Shown piece after piece: positions 56,793-64,000 of a stretch of DNA of 64,000 nucleotides. The position numbers and the translations under genes were made by a program. Every line of letters begins with the position of its first letter. Within the stretch, counting starts at the first letter, position 1. Below the pieces are notes generated by a model that saw nothing but the letters and a program-made list of their open reading frames with translations, was not told the DNA's origin and did not search any database. Location of the stretch: positions 310,001 through 374,000 of the forward strand of contig NZ_JAFBCF010000001.1 of the NCBI RefSeq assembly GCF_016907535.1. Reading direction: 5' to 3'. This DNA comes from Microlunatus panaciterrae (GTDB lineage Bacteria > Actinomycetota > Actinomycetes > Propionibacteriales > Propionibacteriaceae).

Positions 56793-57893
56793 TTAACCGT
56801 CCAGCTCGCAGGCGCCCGCCACGGCTGCAAGCTCGGCCGGAACGACCTCGGCCTCGATTGCACCGGTGCCGGAAAGGGCGGTATCGATGTCCTTCAGGCC
56901 GTGGCCGGTGACGGTGATCACGATCTGCTGACCCCGGTCGATCTCGCCACGGAGCTGCTTGGCCAGCAGGCCCGCGACGCCGGCCGCCGAGGCGGGCTCG
57001 ACGAAAACACCCTCACGAGAGGCGAGGAAGTGTTGTGCGGCAAGGATCTGTTCGTCAGTGACCGCCTCGAACAGTCCACCCGACTGCTGTTGAGCGGCGA
57101 TCGCCGCCGTTGTCGACGCCGGGTTGCCGATCCGGATGGCGGTAGCAACGGTCTCAGGGTGCAGCACCGGATGTCCCAGCACCAGGGGCGCGGCGCCGGC
57201 TGCCTGGAACCCCCACATACGTGGGCGCCGAGTGGACACCTTCGCCTCTGCGTACTGCACATAACCGCGCCAGTAGGCGGTGATATTCCCGCCGTTGCCC
57301 ACTGGGAGCACATGCAGGTCGGGGGCATCGCCCAGCTCGTCGACGATCTCGAAGGCAGCGGTCTTCTGACCCTCGATCCGCGCCGGGTTGACCGAGTTGA
57401 CCAGGGCCACCGGATAGCTGTTGGACAACGCTCGCGCCAGCGCGAGGCACTGGTCGAAGTTCCCGTCGATCTGGACGATCTTGGCGCCGTGGACGACGGC
57501 TTGGGCCAGCTTGCCAGCCGCGATCCGACCGGCCGGCAGCAACACGATAGGCAGCAACCCGCCGCGGGAGGCGTACGCGGCAGCGGAGGCTGAGGTGTTG
57601 CCGGTCGAGGCACAGACGACCGCCTCGGCTCCGGCTCCGGCCGAGACGCTGACCGCAACAGTCATGCCGCGGTCCTTGAAGGAACCGGTGGGGTTGGCAC
57701 CCTCAACCTTCAGATAGGTGTCGCAGCCGAGGATCTCCGAGAGCGCCTCGGCGGCCACCAACGGCGTACCGCCCTCGCCCAGGGTGATCACCGGATCGGT
57801 GTCGCTCACCGGAAGCCAGCTGCGGTAGCGCTCGATCAGCCCGCGCCGGCGTACCGGCTCGGCCATGACCCCCGCTTGTGTCTGCCCGGCCAT
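56793..57893 (-). CDS. thrC: Threonine synthase
   Basis: PLP enzyme that turns O-phosphohomoserine into threonine; 366 residues, a class-II short type. PLP lysine Lys73 in [11 protein letters not shown], the pyridine-ring region [18 protein letters not shown] and the phosphate loop [10 protein letters not shown] are visible. The ATG at 57893 has GAAGGTG 5' and is one base after the hom TGA. Confidence 0.96.
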   Translation of the reverse strand: MAGQTQAGVMAEPVRRRGLIERYRSWLPVSDTDPVITLGEGGTPLVAAEALSEILGCDTYLKVEGANPTGSFKDRGMTVAVSVSAGAGAEAVVCASTGNTSASAAAYASRGGLLPIVLLPAGRIAAGKLAQAVVHGAKIVQIDGNFDQCLALARALSNSYPVALVNSVNPARIEGQKTAAFEIVDELGDAPDLHVLPVGNGGNITAYWRGYVQYAEAKVSTRRPRMWGFQAAGAAPLVLGHPVLHPETVATAIRIGNPASTTAAIAAQQQSGGLFEAVTDEQILAAQHFLASREGVFVEPASAAGVAGLLAKQLRGEIDRGQQIVITVTGHGLKDIDTALSGTGAIEAEVVPAELAAVAGACELDG

Positions 57894-57894
57894 C

Positions 57895-59241
57895 TCATTC
57901 ACCTTCCACTCGCATGACACTGATCACCTGTTGGACGACGTCGAGTCCGCGCAGGGCCTCGACCGTCGCACTCAAAGCGGCGTCGGTCGCCCGGTGGGTG
58001 ACGATCACCAGCTGAGCGTCGCCCTCTCGCCCCTGCTGCCGGACCGTCTGGATCGACACCTCGTGTTCGGCGAAGCACAGCGCAATCGTCGCCAGCACTC
58101 CGGCCACGTCCGCGACCTCGAGGGACAGGTGGTAGCGGGTGACCACATCACCGATCGGTGACACGGTCCGCCGGGCATAGCTGGACTCCCCCGGTCCTGG
58201 CGCTCCCCGCAGACGGTTGCGGGCCACGGTGACCAGGTCGCCGAGGACGGCACTGGCCGTCGGCGGTCCACCGGCTCCCGGGCCGTAGAACATCAGCCGA
58301 CCGGCCGACCGGGACTCGACGAAGACCGCGTTGTAGGCGCCGCCCACACCGGCCAGTGGATGGCTGCGCGGGATCATCGCCGGGTGTACGCGCACCGACA
58401 CCGTCCGCTCGGCGTCCGGCGCAGCCGGGTCGACCTCGGACAGCTGGCAGATGGCGAGCAGCTTCACGACACAGCCCATCTCCCGGGCCGAGGCGATGTC
58501 GGTGGAGGTGACGTCGGTGATCCCCTCGCGGTAGACGTCAGCGCCGGTCACCCGGCTGTGAAATGCCAGGCTGGACAGGATGGCCGCCTTGGCGGCGGCA
58601 TCGAACCCCTCGATGTCCGCTGTCGGGTCGGCCTCCGCATAGCCGAGCTCCTGAGCCTCGGCGAGGGTTTCGGCGAAACCGGCGCCGTCGATGTCCATCT
58701 TGTCCAGGATGAAGTTGGTGGTGCCGTTCACGATGCCGATCACCGAGGTGATCTCGTCACCCACCAGCGACTCGCGCAGCGGCCGGATGATCGGTATCGC
58801 CCCGGCGACCGCGGCCTCGAAGTACAGGTCGACGCCGGCCTTCTCGGCTGCCGTGAACAAGGTGGACCCGTCCTCGGCCAGCAAGGCCTTGTTCGCGGTG
58901 ACCACCGAGGCGCCGTGCTCCATCGCCGCCAGGATCAGCGACCGGGCGGGTTCGATGCCGCCGATCACCTCGACCACCAGGTCGACGTCCTCGCGACGCA
59001 CCAGCTCCTCGGCGTCGGTGGTGAAGAGTGCGGGGTCGATGCCCGGGCGGGTGCGGTTCAGCCGCCGGACGGCGATGCCCACCAGCTCGAGCGGGCGCCC
59101 CACCCGCGCACCCAGGTCGCGGCCCTGCTCGTTCAGCAGTCGGACCACCTCGGAGCCGACCACTCCGCACCCCAGCAGCGCGACCCGAAGCGGCCGGGTC
59201 ACCGGATCGACGCTGGCCGCTTGCTGCTGTTGGTTGGTCAT
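57895..59241 (-). CDS. hom: Homoserine dehydrogenase
   Basis: NAD(P)-dependent enzyme reducing aspartate semialdehyde to homoserine. The Rossmann loop [17 protein letters not shown], the catalytic-domain segment [13 protein letters not shown] and the [19 protein letters not shown] region are present. The C-terminal ACT domain (about 368-448; [20 protein letters not shown]) would mediate threonine feedback. ATG at 59241 ([10 protein letters not shown]) is preferred; an ATG at 59325 would add 28 Pro/Ala-rich residues. Confidence 0.95.
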   Translation of the reverse strand: MTNQQQQAASVDPVTRPLRVALLGCGVVGSEVVRLLNEQGRDLGARVGRPLELVGIAVRRLNRTRPGIDPALFTTDAEELVRREDVDLVVEVIGGIEPARSLILAAMEHGASVVTANKALLAEDGSTLFTAAEKAGVDLYFEAAVAGAIPIIRPLRESLVGDEITSVIGIVNGTTNFILDKMDIDGAGFAETLAEAQELGYAEADPTADIEGFDAAAKAAILSSLAFHSRVTGADVYREGITDVTSTDIASAREMGCVVKLLAICQLSEVDPAAPDAERTVSVRVHPAMIPRSHPLAGVGGAYNAVFVESRSAGRLMFYGPGAGGPPTASAVLGDLVTVARNRLRGAPGPGESSYARRTVSPIGDVVTRYHLSLEVADVAGVLATIALCFAEHEVSIQTVRQQGREGDAQLVIVTHRATDAALSATVEALRGLDVVQQVISVMRVEGE

Positions 59242-59385
59242 CGTGCGGTGGACCTCGGTGCTTTCTGCTGCGCGTGCGGATGGGACGGGAGGATCAGGGA
59301 CGGGAGCGGCTTCATTGTTCACCATCGGGGACCGACCATCGACTTCGGGCGATCTCCGGGGCCAGAGTCTCCCTGCGCGACGAGG

Positions 59386-60786
59386 TCACCCGACATCGAG
59401 GGCGATCAGGTCATCGATCGTCTCGCGCCGGATCAGGGTGGTGATCTCACCGCGGCGGACCGACACCACCGGCGGCCGTGGTACGTGGTTGTAGTTGCTG
59501 GCCATCGACCGGCTGTATGCGCCCGCGGCCGGTACGGCAACCAGGTCGCCGGGCACGATGTCGGCCGGCAGGAACTCGTCCCTGACCAGGATGTCGCCAC
59601 CCTCGCAGTGCTTGCCGACCACCCGGGACAGCGCCGGCGGTGCGCTGGAGCGCCGTGAGGCGAGCGTGGCGGAATACTCGGCCGCATACAGGGCGGTCCG
59701 GATGTTGTCGCTCATCCCGCCGTCCACGGCGACGTAGAGCCGGGCCGCGTTGCCGTCGAGCTGGACGGTCTTGACCGTCCCCACCCGATAGAGCGCGAAG
59801 GTGCTCGGGCCGCTGATGGCCCGTCCGGGCTCGATCGACAGGTGCGGCACCGCGACACCGAGGGCGGCACACTCGGAGGTCACGATCTCGTGCAGAGCGG
59901 CTGCCAGCTCCTGCGGCGTCGACGGGGTGTCGGCGCTCGTGTAGGCGATCCCGAAGCCGCCGCCCAGATCGAGCTCGGCCAGCTCGATCCCGGTCGTCCG
60001 GGCGAACTCCGCATGCAGCCGCAGCGTCCGGCGGGCTGCCACCTGGAACCCCTCGGCATCGAAGATCTGCGAGCCGATGTGGGAGTGGATGCCCGCCAGC
60101 TCGAGCTGGGGATGATCATGACAGGCCAACAGCGCCTCGGCCGCGGCACCGCCGGCGATCGAGAATCCGAACTTCTGGTCCTCGTGGGCGGTGGCGATGT
60201 ATTCGTGGGTGTGCGCCTCCACCCCGGTCGTGACCCGCACCATCACCCGGGCCGACTGGCCCCGGTCGGAGCAGATCCGACCGAGCCGGGCGATCTCGTC
60301 GAAGGAGTCCACGATGATCCGGCCGACGCCGGCCTCGAGCCCGGCGAGCAACTCGGCCTCGCTCTTGTTGTTGCCGTGCAGACCGATCCGCTCGCCAGGC
60401 ACGCCGGCGCGCAGTGCCACGGCCAGCTCCCCACCGGTGCAGACATCGACGCCGAGCCCCTCCTCGGCGACCCAGCGGGCCACCGCCGTACACAGGAAGG
60501 ACTTGCCGGCGTAGTAGACGTCCCAGCCGGCGAACGCGGAGGCGAAGTCGCGGGCCCGGGCCCGAAGGTCATCTTCATCCAGCACGTAGGCGGGGGTGCC
60601 CACCTCAGCGGCGATGCGCGCCACATCGACACCCGCGACCTGCAGCACTCCCGACTCGCTCTTGGACACGTTCGCACTCCACAGCCGCGGCATCAGGGCG
60701 TTGACATCCTCGGGCACGGCCAGCCAGCCCGGCGCCCGCGAGGCGACGTCGGCATGGATGGAGCCGGCGACGTGCGAATGGGTCAT
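59386..60786 (-). CDS. lysA: Diaminopimelate decarboxylase
   Basis: PLP enzyme of the final lysine step, 466 residues. PLP lysine Lys94 in YYAGKSFLC, the substrate-binding HGNNKSEAEL, the phosphate motif LGGGFGIAY, the conserved CEGGDILV (substrate Cys/Glu) and the C-terminal AGAYSRSMASNYN are all present. It ends 144 bp before hom and probably shares control with the threonine genes. Confidence 0.97.
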   Translation of the reverse strand: MTHSHVAGSIHADVASRAPGWLAVPEDVNALMPRLWSANVSKSESGVLQVAGVDVARIAAEVGTPAYVLDEDDLRARARDFASAFAGWDVYYAGKSFLCTAVARWVAEEGLGVDVCTGGELAVALRAGVPGERIGLHGNNKSEAELLAGLEAGVGRIIVDSFDEIARLGRICSDRGQSARVMVRVTTGVEAHTHEYIATAHEDQKFGFSIAGGAAAEALLACHDHPQLELAGIHSHIGSQIFDAEGFQVAARRTLRLHAEFARTTGIELAELDLGGGFGIAYTSADTPSTPQELAAALHEIVTSECAALGVAVPHLSIEPGRAISGPSTFALYRVGTVKTVQLDGNAARLYVAVDGGMSDNIRTALYAAEYSATLASRRSSAPPALSRVVGKHCEGGDILVRDEFLPADIVPGDLVAVPAAGAYSRSMASNYNHVPRPPVVSVRRGEITTLIRRETIDDLIALDVG

Positions 60787-61012
60787 GGAAAAAGAGTGCC
60801 AGACCGTCCCGCACGCCCCGGCCGATTATCAGTCGCTGGACTCGTCACCGGCCACCACCGGCCCGGCGCCCGGCCAGCCTCCGGTCAGGCAGACGGACAG
60901 CAGTCTGTGGCGGTGCATGAGTGCGACAATAGAGGCCGGTCGAAGTGCGCCGGTCATCACTGGTACATTTCTCTTCGGCCCGCAGCCCAGCGGGTCGAGG
61001 CCATCACGTCTG

Positions 61013-61084
61013 GCCCCCGTAGCTCAGGGGATAGAGCACCGCCCTCCGGAGGCGGGAGCGCAGGTTCGAATCCTGCCGGGGGCG
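61013..61084 (+). tRNA. tRNA-Arg, anticodon CCG
   Basis: The cloverleaf can be folded by hand: acceptor GCCCCCG (61013-61019) with CGGGGGC (61077-61083), D arm GCTC/GAGC, anticodon stem CCGCC/GGCGG with loop CTCCGGA (anticodon CCG at 61046-61048), T arm GCAGG/CCTGC with TTCGAAT loop and discriminator G at 61084. CCA is not encoded. It reads CGG arginine codons. Confidence 0.97.
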
Positions 61085-61189
61085 CACTCGTCGCAAGCCG
61101 GGCCGCAACGGCCAGAAGGCCGGGTCGCCGAGCGACGCCAGTGATAGATTCCCTCAAGCCCATGTTCCTGCTCACGGTTCGGTCTGGAC

Positions 61190-62512
61190 TTGACTTCTGT
61201 ATCCCCACCCTCTGCTTCCGGCCCCGCCTCCTTGATCGGGCGTCTCGCCGACCGCTATGACCGACACCGCGGCGGACGTGCCGTCATCGGCTGGTGGGTC
61301 GTCACCCGGTTGATCATCATCGCCCTGATGTCGACCATCGAAAGCTTCGTGGTCGGCGACGTCTTCTACTACTGGCGAAAGACCGCCGCGCTCTGGGAGG
61401 TCGGGCTGCCGAGCACGCTGAACGAGTACCCGACCCCGGTCGCCTGGATCCTCTGGCTGCCGTATGGACTCAGTGCCGGCCACCGGGTCGGTTACCTGGT
61501 CGCCTTCATCGCGTTGATGATGGTGCTCGATGGGGCCTTCTGTTATCTGCTCTGGCGGATGAACGGCCGTCGGCACGACCGGGCGATCGACTTCTGGCTG
61601 GTCTTCGTCCTCCTGGTCGGCCCACTGGCTTACCTGCGCTTCGACCTGCTGCCGGCGGTGCTCGCCGGTGGAGCGTTGCTCTACGCCAGGCGACATCCCT
61701 GGGTGACCGGTGCCTTCACCGGGCTCGGAGCCGCCATCAAGCTGTGGCCGGCCCTGCTGATGCCGGCCTTCCTCGCGCACCGACCAGGCCGCAAGGACGC
61801 CTCGGCGACTTTCGTCGGGGTCGGTTTCGGCCTGGCCCTGCTGAGCCTGCTGCTCGGTGGTTGGGGCCGGCTGGTCTCGCCGCTGACCTGGCAGTCCGGG
61901 CGTGGGCTGCAGATCGAGTCGGTCTGGGCCACCCCGTTGATGATCCTCCGGGCCATCCGTCCGCACGCCTGGGTCGTCGACATCTCCCGGTTCCAGGCGT
62001 ACGAGATCTTCGGCTCCGGCGTGGGCTCAATGCTGCTGCTCAGCAACTTGGCGACCGTGGTGGGCTTCGTCGTGATGATCGCCCTGTTCGCCCGCGGGTT
62101 CCGCACCGACCCGTCACCGATCGCCGTCGGACTGGTCATCCTGTCCGTGGTGGCCATCATGGTGGTGACCAACAAGACCCTCAGCCCGCAGTACCTGCTC
62201 TGGCTCGGCGGCCCGATGGCGGCCCTGCTGGCGATGAAGGCGGAACTGGCCGAGGATGAGCGGGCGTTGATCAGACGGCTCGGCAAGCAGCTGGTGCTGC
62301 TCGCGCTGCTGACCCATCTGGTCTACCCGAGCCTCTATGACGGCCTGCTGGGCAGGCAGGGCCACGTGATGATCATCATCTCGACGGTCGCCGTCACGCT
62401 GCGCAACCTCGCCCTGGTGCTCTTCACCGTCGAGGTCTGCCGGCTGGCCTGGAGGTTCCTCGGCCCGGAGCAGCAGAAGGGCCGCCACGGTTCCGTGGCA
62501 GCCCTCCGATGA
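61190..62512 (+). CDS. GT87-like (DUF2029) polyprenyl-phosphate-dependent glycosyltransferase
   Basis: A 440-residue membrane protein with about ten helices, probably of the GT-C fold. The first extracytoplasmic loop has VVGDVFYYWRKTAALWEVGL (possible metal/substrate acidic residue), and NEYPTPVAWILWLPYGL and LGAAIKLWPALLMPAFLAHR follow. It resembles mycobacterial DUF2029 mannosyl- or arabinosyltransferases; the acceptor is unknown. The start is TTG at 61190, ahead of MTSVSPPSASGPASLIGRL. Its 3' end contains a terminator-like hairpin with the convergent binding-protein gene. Confidence 0.8.
   Translation: MTSVSPPSASGPASLIGRLADRYDRHRGGRAVIGWWVVTRLIIIALMSTIESFVVGDVFYYWRKTAALWEVGLPSTLNEYPTPVAWILWLPYGLSAGHRVGYLVAFIALMMVLDGAFCYLLWRMNGRRHDRAIDFWLVFVLLVGPLAYLRFDLLPAVLAGGALLYARRHPWVTGAFTGLGAAIKLWPALLMPAFLAHRPGRKDASATFVGVGFGLALLSLLLGGWGRLVSPLTWQSGRGLQIESVWATPLMILRAIRPHAWVVDISRFQAYEIFGSGVGSMLLLSNLATVVGFVVMIALFARGFRTDPSPIAVGLVILSVVAIMVVTNKTLSPQYLLWLGGPMAALLAMKAELAEDERALIRRLGKQLVLLALLTHLVYPSLYDGLLGRQGHVMIIISTVAVTLRNLALVLFTVEVCRLAWRFLGPEQQKGRHGSVAALR
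62478..62505. terminator. Bidirectional hairpin at the convergent ends of the GT87 and binding-protein genes
   Basis: AGGGC-C-GCCACGG and CCGTGGC-A-GCCCT form a 12-bp-paired stem with one mismatch and a TT loop, at 62478-62505. It overlaps the last codons of the GT87-like gene and lies about 20 bp beyond the stop codon of the convergent binding-protein gene. No U-run; probably a Rho-assisted or simple hairpin end. Confidence 0.6.
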
Positions 62513-62526
62513 AGCTGTCGGTCTGA

Positions 62527-64000
62527 TCAGCTCCGGCTGTACTTCTTGACTTTCGGGTCGCTGGCGACTGCGTCACAGGCCTTCTGCATCGCGGCAACGA
62601 ACTGGTCCGCGTTGGAGCGGCCGGTGGTCAGGTTGGCCATCTCCCGCTTGCCGGCGTCGTTCATCTCCGCATACCAGCCGGCGTAGCTGACTGACACCAC
62701 GTTGTCGCCGGCGGCGGCGGTGGCGTCCGAGACCGACTTCAAGGCGGTGCTCGGGTTCTTCAGGTCCTCACCGGCCCCCTTGACGGCCACCAACGAGCCG
62801 GTCGACGCCGAGAACTTGGTCGCACCCTCCTTGCTGAGCATCCGCCGCAGGTATTCGTAGGCGCCGGGCTTGTTCTTGGCCTGCTCGGAGACGATGAAAG
62901 GCTCCCCGGCGCCGCCGTTCAGCGTCTCGAACGGCATCTTGTCACTGGAGGTCAGCGACGGGATCGGCTGTACGACCATGTCGAAGCCCTCCGGCACCTT
63001 GCCCTTCATCTCGTTCTCGAGCCAGGAGCCGCAAGGGATCACCGCAGCCTTGCCGAGCAGCCACTGGGTCTGCGAGGTGGTGTGATCCATGCCCTCGGCT
63101 CCCTTCATGATGTAGCCGTCCTTGTAGAGCTTCTCGACCGCCTTGGCGGCTGTCAGCACCGAGTCGTTGGCCCAGGCGTCAGGCTTCAGGTTGTCCAGGC
63201 CCAGCATGATGTCCTTGCCGCCATGCTTGATCGCCATCGTGGTGAGGATGTTCATCATGTACTGGGTGTGCACACCGGTGTGGATGAACGGGGCCATCTT
63301 GCCCTGGTCCTTGATCTCCTTGCAGAGGGCGAAGAAGTCGTCCCACGTCTTGGCGGGCTCCCAACCGTTCTTGTCGAACAGCGGCTTGGAGTACCAGAAA
63401 CCCCACATGGAGAAGACGTAGCCGAGCTGGCGGAAGACCCCGTCGAAGGATCCGCCCTCGACGGCACCGGGAAGCATCAGATCGCCGATCTTGGTGTTCG
63501 GGTCGTCGATGCTCGGAGCATCCAGCAGCGGCTGCAGGTCGGCCAGCTGGTTCTTGTCCACCAGGGCCGAGGTGGGCATCGCGTCGGCACCGGAGTTGTC
63601 GATCACCTCCGGCGGGGTGCCACCGGCGAACCGGGGCTGCAGCGTGGTGGCGATCTTGACGGTCGAGGTCATCTTCGCCACCTCGGAGCCGGCCCAGTCG
63701 TTGTACAGCGCCACATGGGCCTTGCCGTACTCGTCGCCGTAGCCACCATCGAAGATGACCACCTCCAGGGGTGCCTTCTTGTCGACGCCGAACGGGTTGT
63801 CGGCGGTCTTCTCGCCGGCTGCCTGGCTCTCCGAGCCACCCGCAGCGCCCCCTCCGCCACCAGCCGCGCAGGCGGACAGGGCACCCCCCGCACCCACCAG
63901 TGCGGCACCGAGAGCGGCCGACTTGATCAGCGTGCGTCGACTGACGCCGGAGCTGCCCTCCGAGCCGCCGAACGTCAGTGCTGTGCGAATCTCGTCGCTC
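62527..64000 (-). CDS. ABC transporter sugar-binding lipoprotein, 5' end beyond the window
   Basis: Extracellular solute-binding protein of the family-1 type; at least 490 residues are inside the window. The frame stays open to the right edge with no ATG/GTG in the 34 codons before GTG 63897, and those codons encode a Tat signal (GVSRRTLIKSAALGAAL) and the lipobox ALSAC. The true start therefore lies past 64000, and a start at 63897 would cut the signal in half. The body has FDGGYGDEYGKAHVALYNDW, GFWYSKPLFDKNGWEPAKTW and LLGKAAVIPCGSWLENEM. Substrate unknown; permeases would lie to the left in transcription order but are not there. Confidence 0.9.
   Translation of the reverse strand, partial: SDEIRTALTFGGSEGSSGVSRRTLIKSAALGAALVGAGGALSACAAGGGGGAAGGSESQAAGEKTADNPFGVDKKAPLEVVIFDGGYGDEYGKAHVALYNDWAGSEVAKMTSTVKIATTLQPRFAGGTPPEVIDNSGADAMPTSALVDKNQLADLQPLLDAPSIDDPNTKIGDLMLPGAVEGGSFDGVFRQLGYVFSMWGFWYSKPLFDKNGWEPAKTWDDFFALCKEIKDQGKMAPFIHTGVHTQYMMNILTTMAIKHGGKDIMLGLDNLKPDAWANDSVLTAAKAVEKLYKDGYIMKGAEGMDHTTSQTQWLLGKAAVIPCGSWLENEMKGKVPEGFDMVVQPIPSLTSSDKMPFETLNGGAGEPFIVSEQAKNKPGAYEYLRRMLSKEGATKFSASTGSLVAVKGAGEDLKNPSTALKSVSDATAAAGDNVVSVSYAGWYAEMNDAGKREMANLTTGRSNADQFVAAMQKACDAVASDPKVKKYSRS

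Overview
This is a very GC-rich chromosomal window with GTG/TTG starts and short intergenic gaps. It carries the actinobacterial core block prfA-prmC-sua5-wecA-atp, the GlgE pathway and NucS-type mismatch repair, so it is an actinobacterium. From memory of Mycobacterium tuberculosis, the gene content resembles the Rv1292-Rv1328 neighbourhood (lysA, hom, thrC, thrB, rho, rpmE, prfA, prmC, sua5, wecA, atp operon, DUF2550, PduO, NucS, epimerase, thiolase, thioredoxin, glgB, glgE, glgP), with local insertions and inversions. The isobutyryl-CoA mutase, the many CTGAGCCTGTCGAAGGGC-type repeats and the pit operon would fit Propionibacteriales, perhaps a Microlunatus-like genus. That placement is inference.

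Layout. 1-6.6 kb: glgP (cut by the left edge) diverges from glgE-mak-glgB and a GNAT-like/Nudix fusion, giving GlgE-type alpha-glucan synthesis and breakdown. 6.7-10.2 kb: a cysteine-less thioredoxin/TPR protein, phosphoglucomutase and a conserved hypothetical. 10.2-10.6 kb: a seven-unit repeat array. 10.6-19.3 kb: an acyl-CoA mutase region with icmA (Phe80/Gln198 isobutyryl-CoA mutase signature), meaB, an acetyl-CoA acetyltransferase and a methylmalonyl-CoA epimerase. It is interrupted by a CMP-sialic-acid-synthetase/HAD fusion, a DUF6716-like protein, a MarR regulator and small membrane proteins. The PduO adenosyltransferase at 30.8 kb would supply the mutase cofactor.

19.3-25.9 kb: a DivIVA-like coiled coil, an AI-2E-type permease, and a pit-membrane protein-DUF3349 operon that is both frameshifted in pit and split by an IS481-family element in a GCTAGC target; then nucS. 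26-35 kb: 3-hydroxyacyl-CoA dehydrogenase, hydrolase, small membrane proteins, a cyclophilin lipoprotein, PduO, a sugar isomerase-like TIM barrel, an EEP nuclease-like protein without a normal start codon, a TMEM175-type channel and a CPBP protease. 35.3-38.5 kb: a sugar ABC importer (binding protein and two permeases, no ATPase).

39.8-61.1 kb, mostly minus strand: DUF2550, the complete F1Fo ATP synthase operon (atpI/atpZ-BEFHAGDC), wecA, sua5 with unusual acidic extensions, prmC, prfA, rpmE, rho with a long disordered insert, thrB-thrC-hom-lysA and tRNA-Arg(CCG). 61.2-64 kb: a GT87-like mannosyltransferase and a sugar-binding lipoprotein cut by the right edge.

Four clusters of an 18-bp repeat and two loci of a separate ~51-bp-period repeat lie between genes. 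No CRISPR array, prophage or recognisable defence island was seen.
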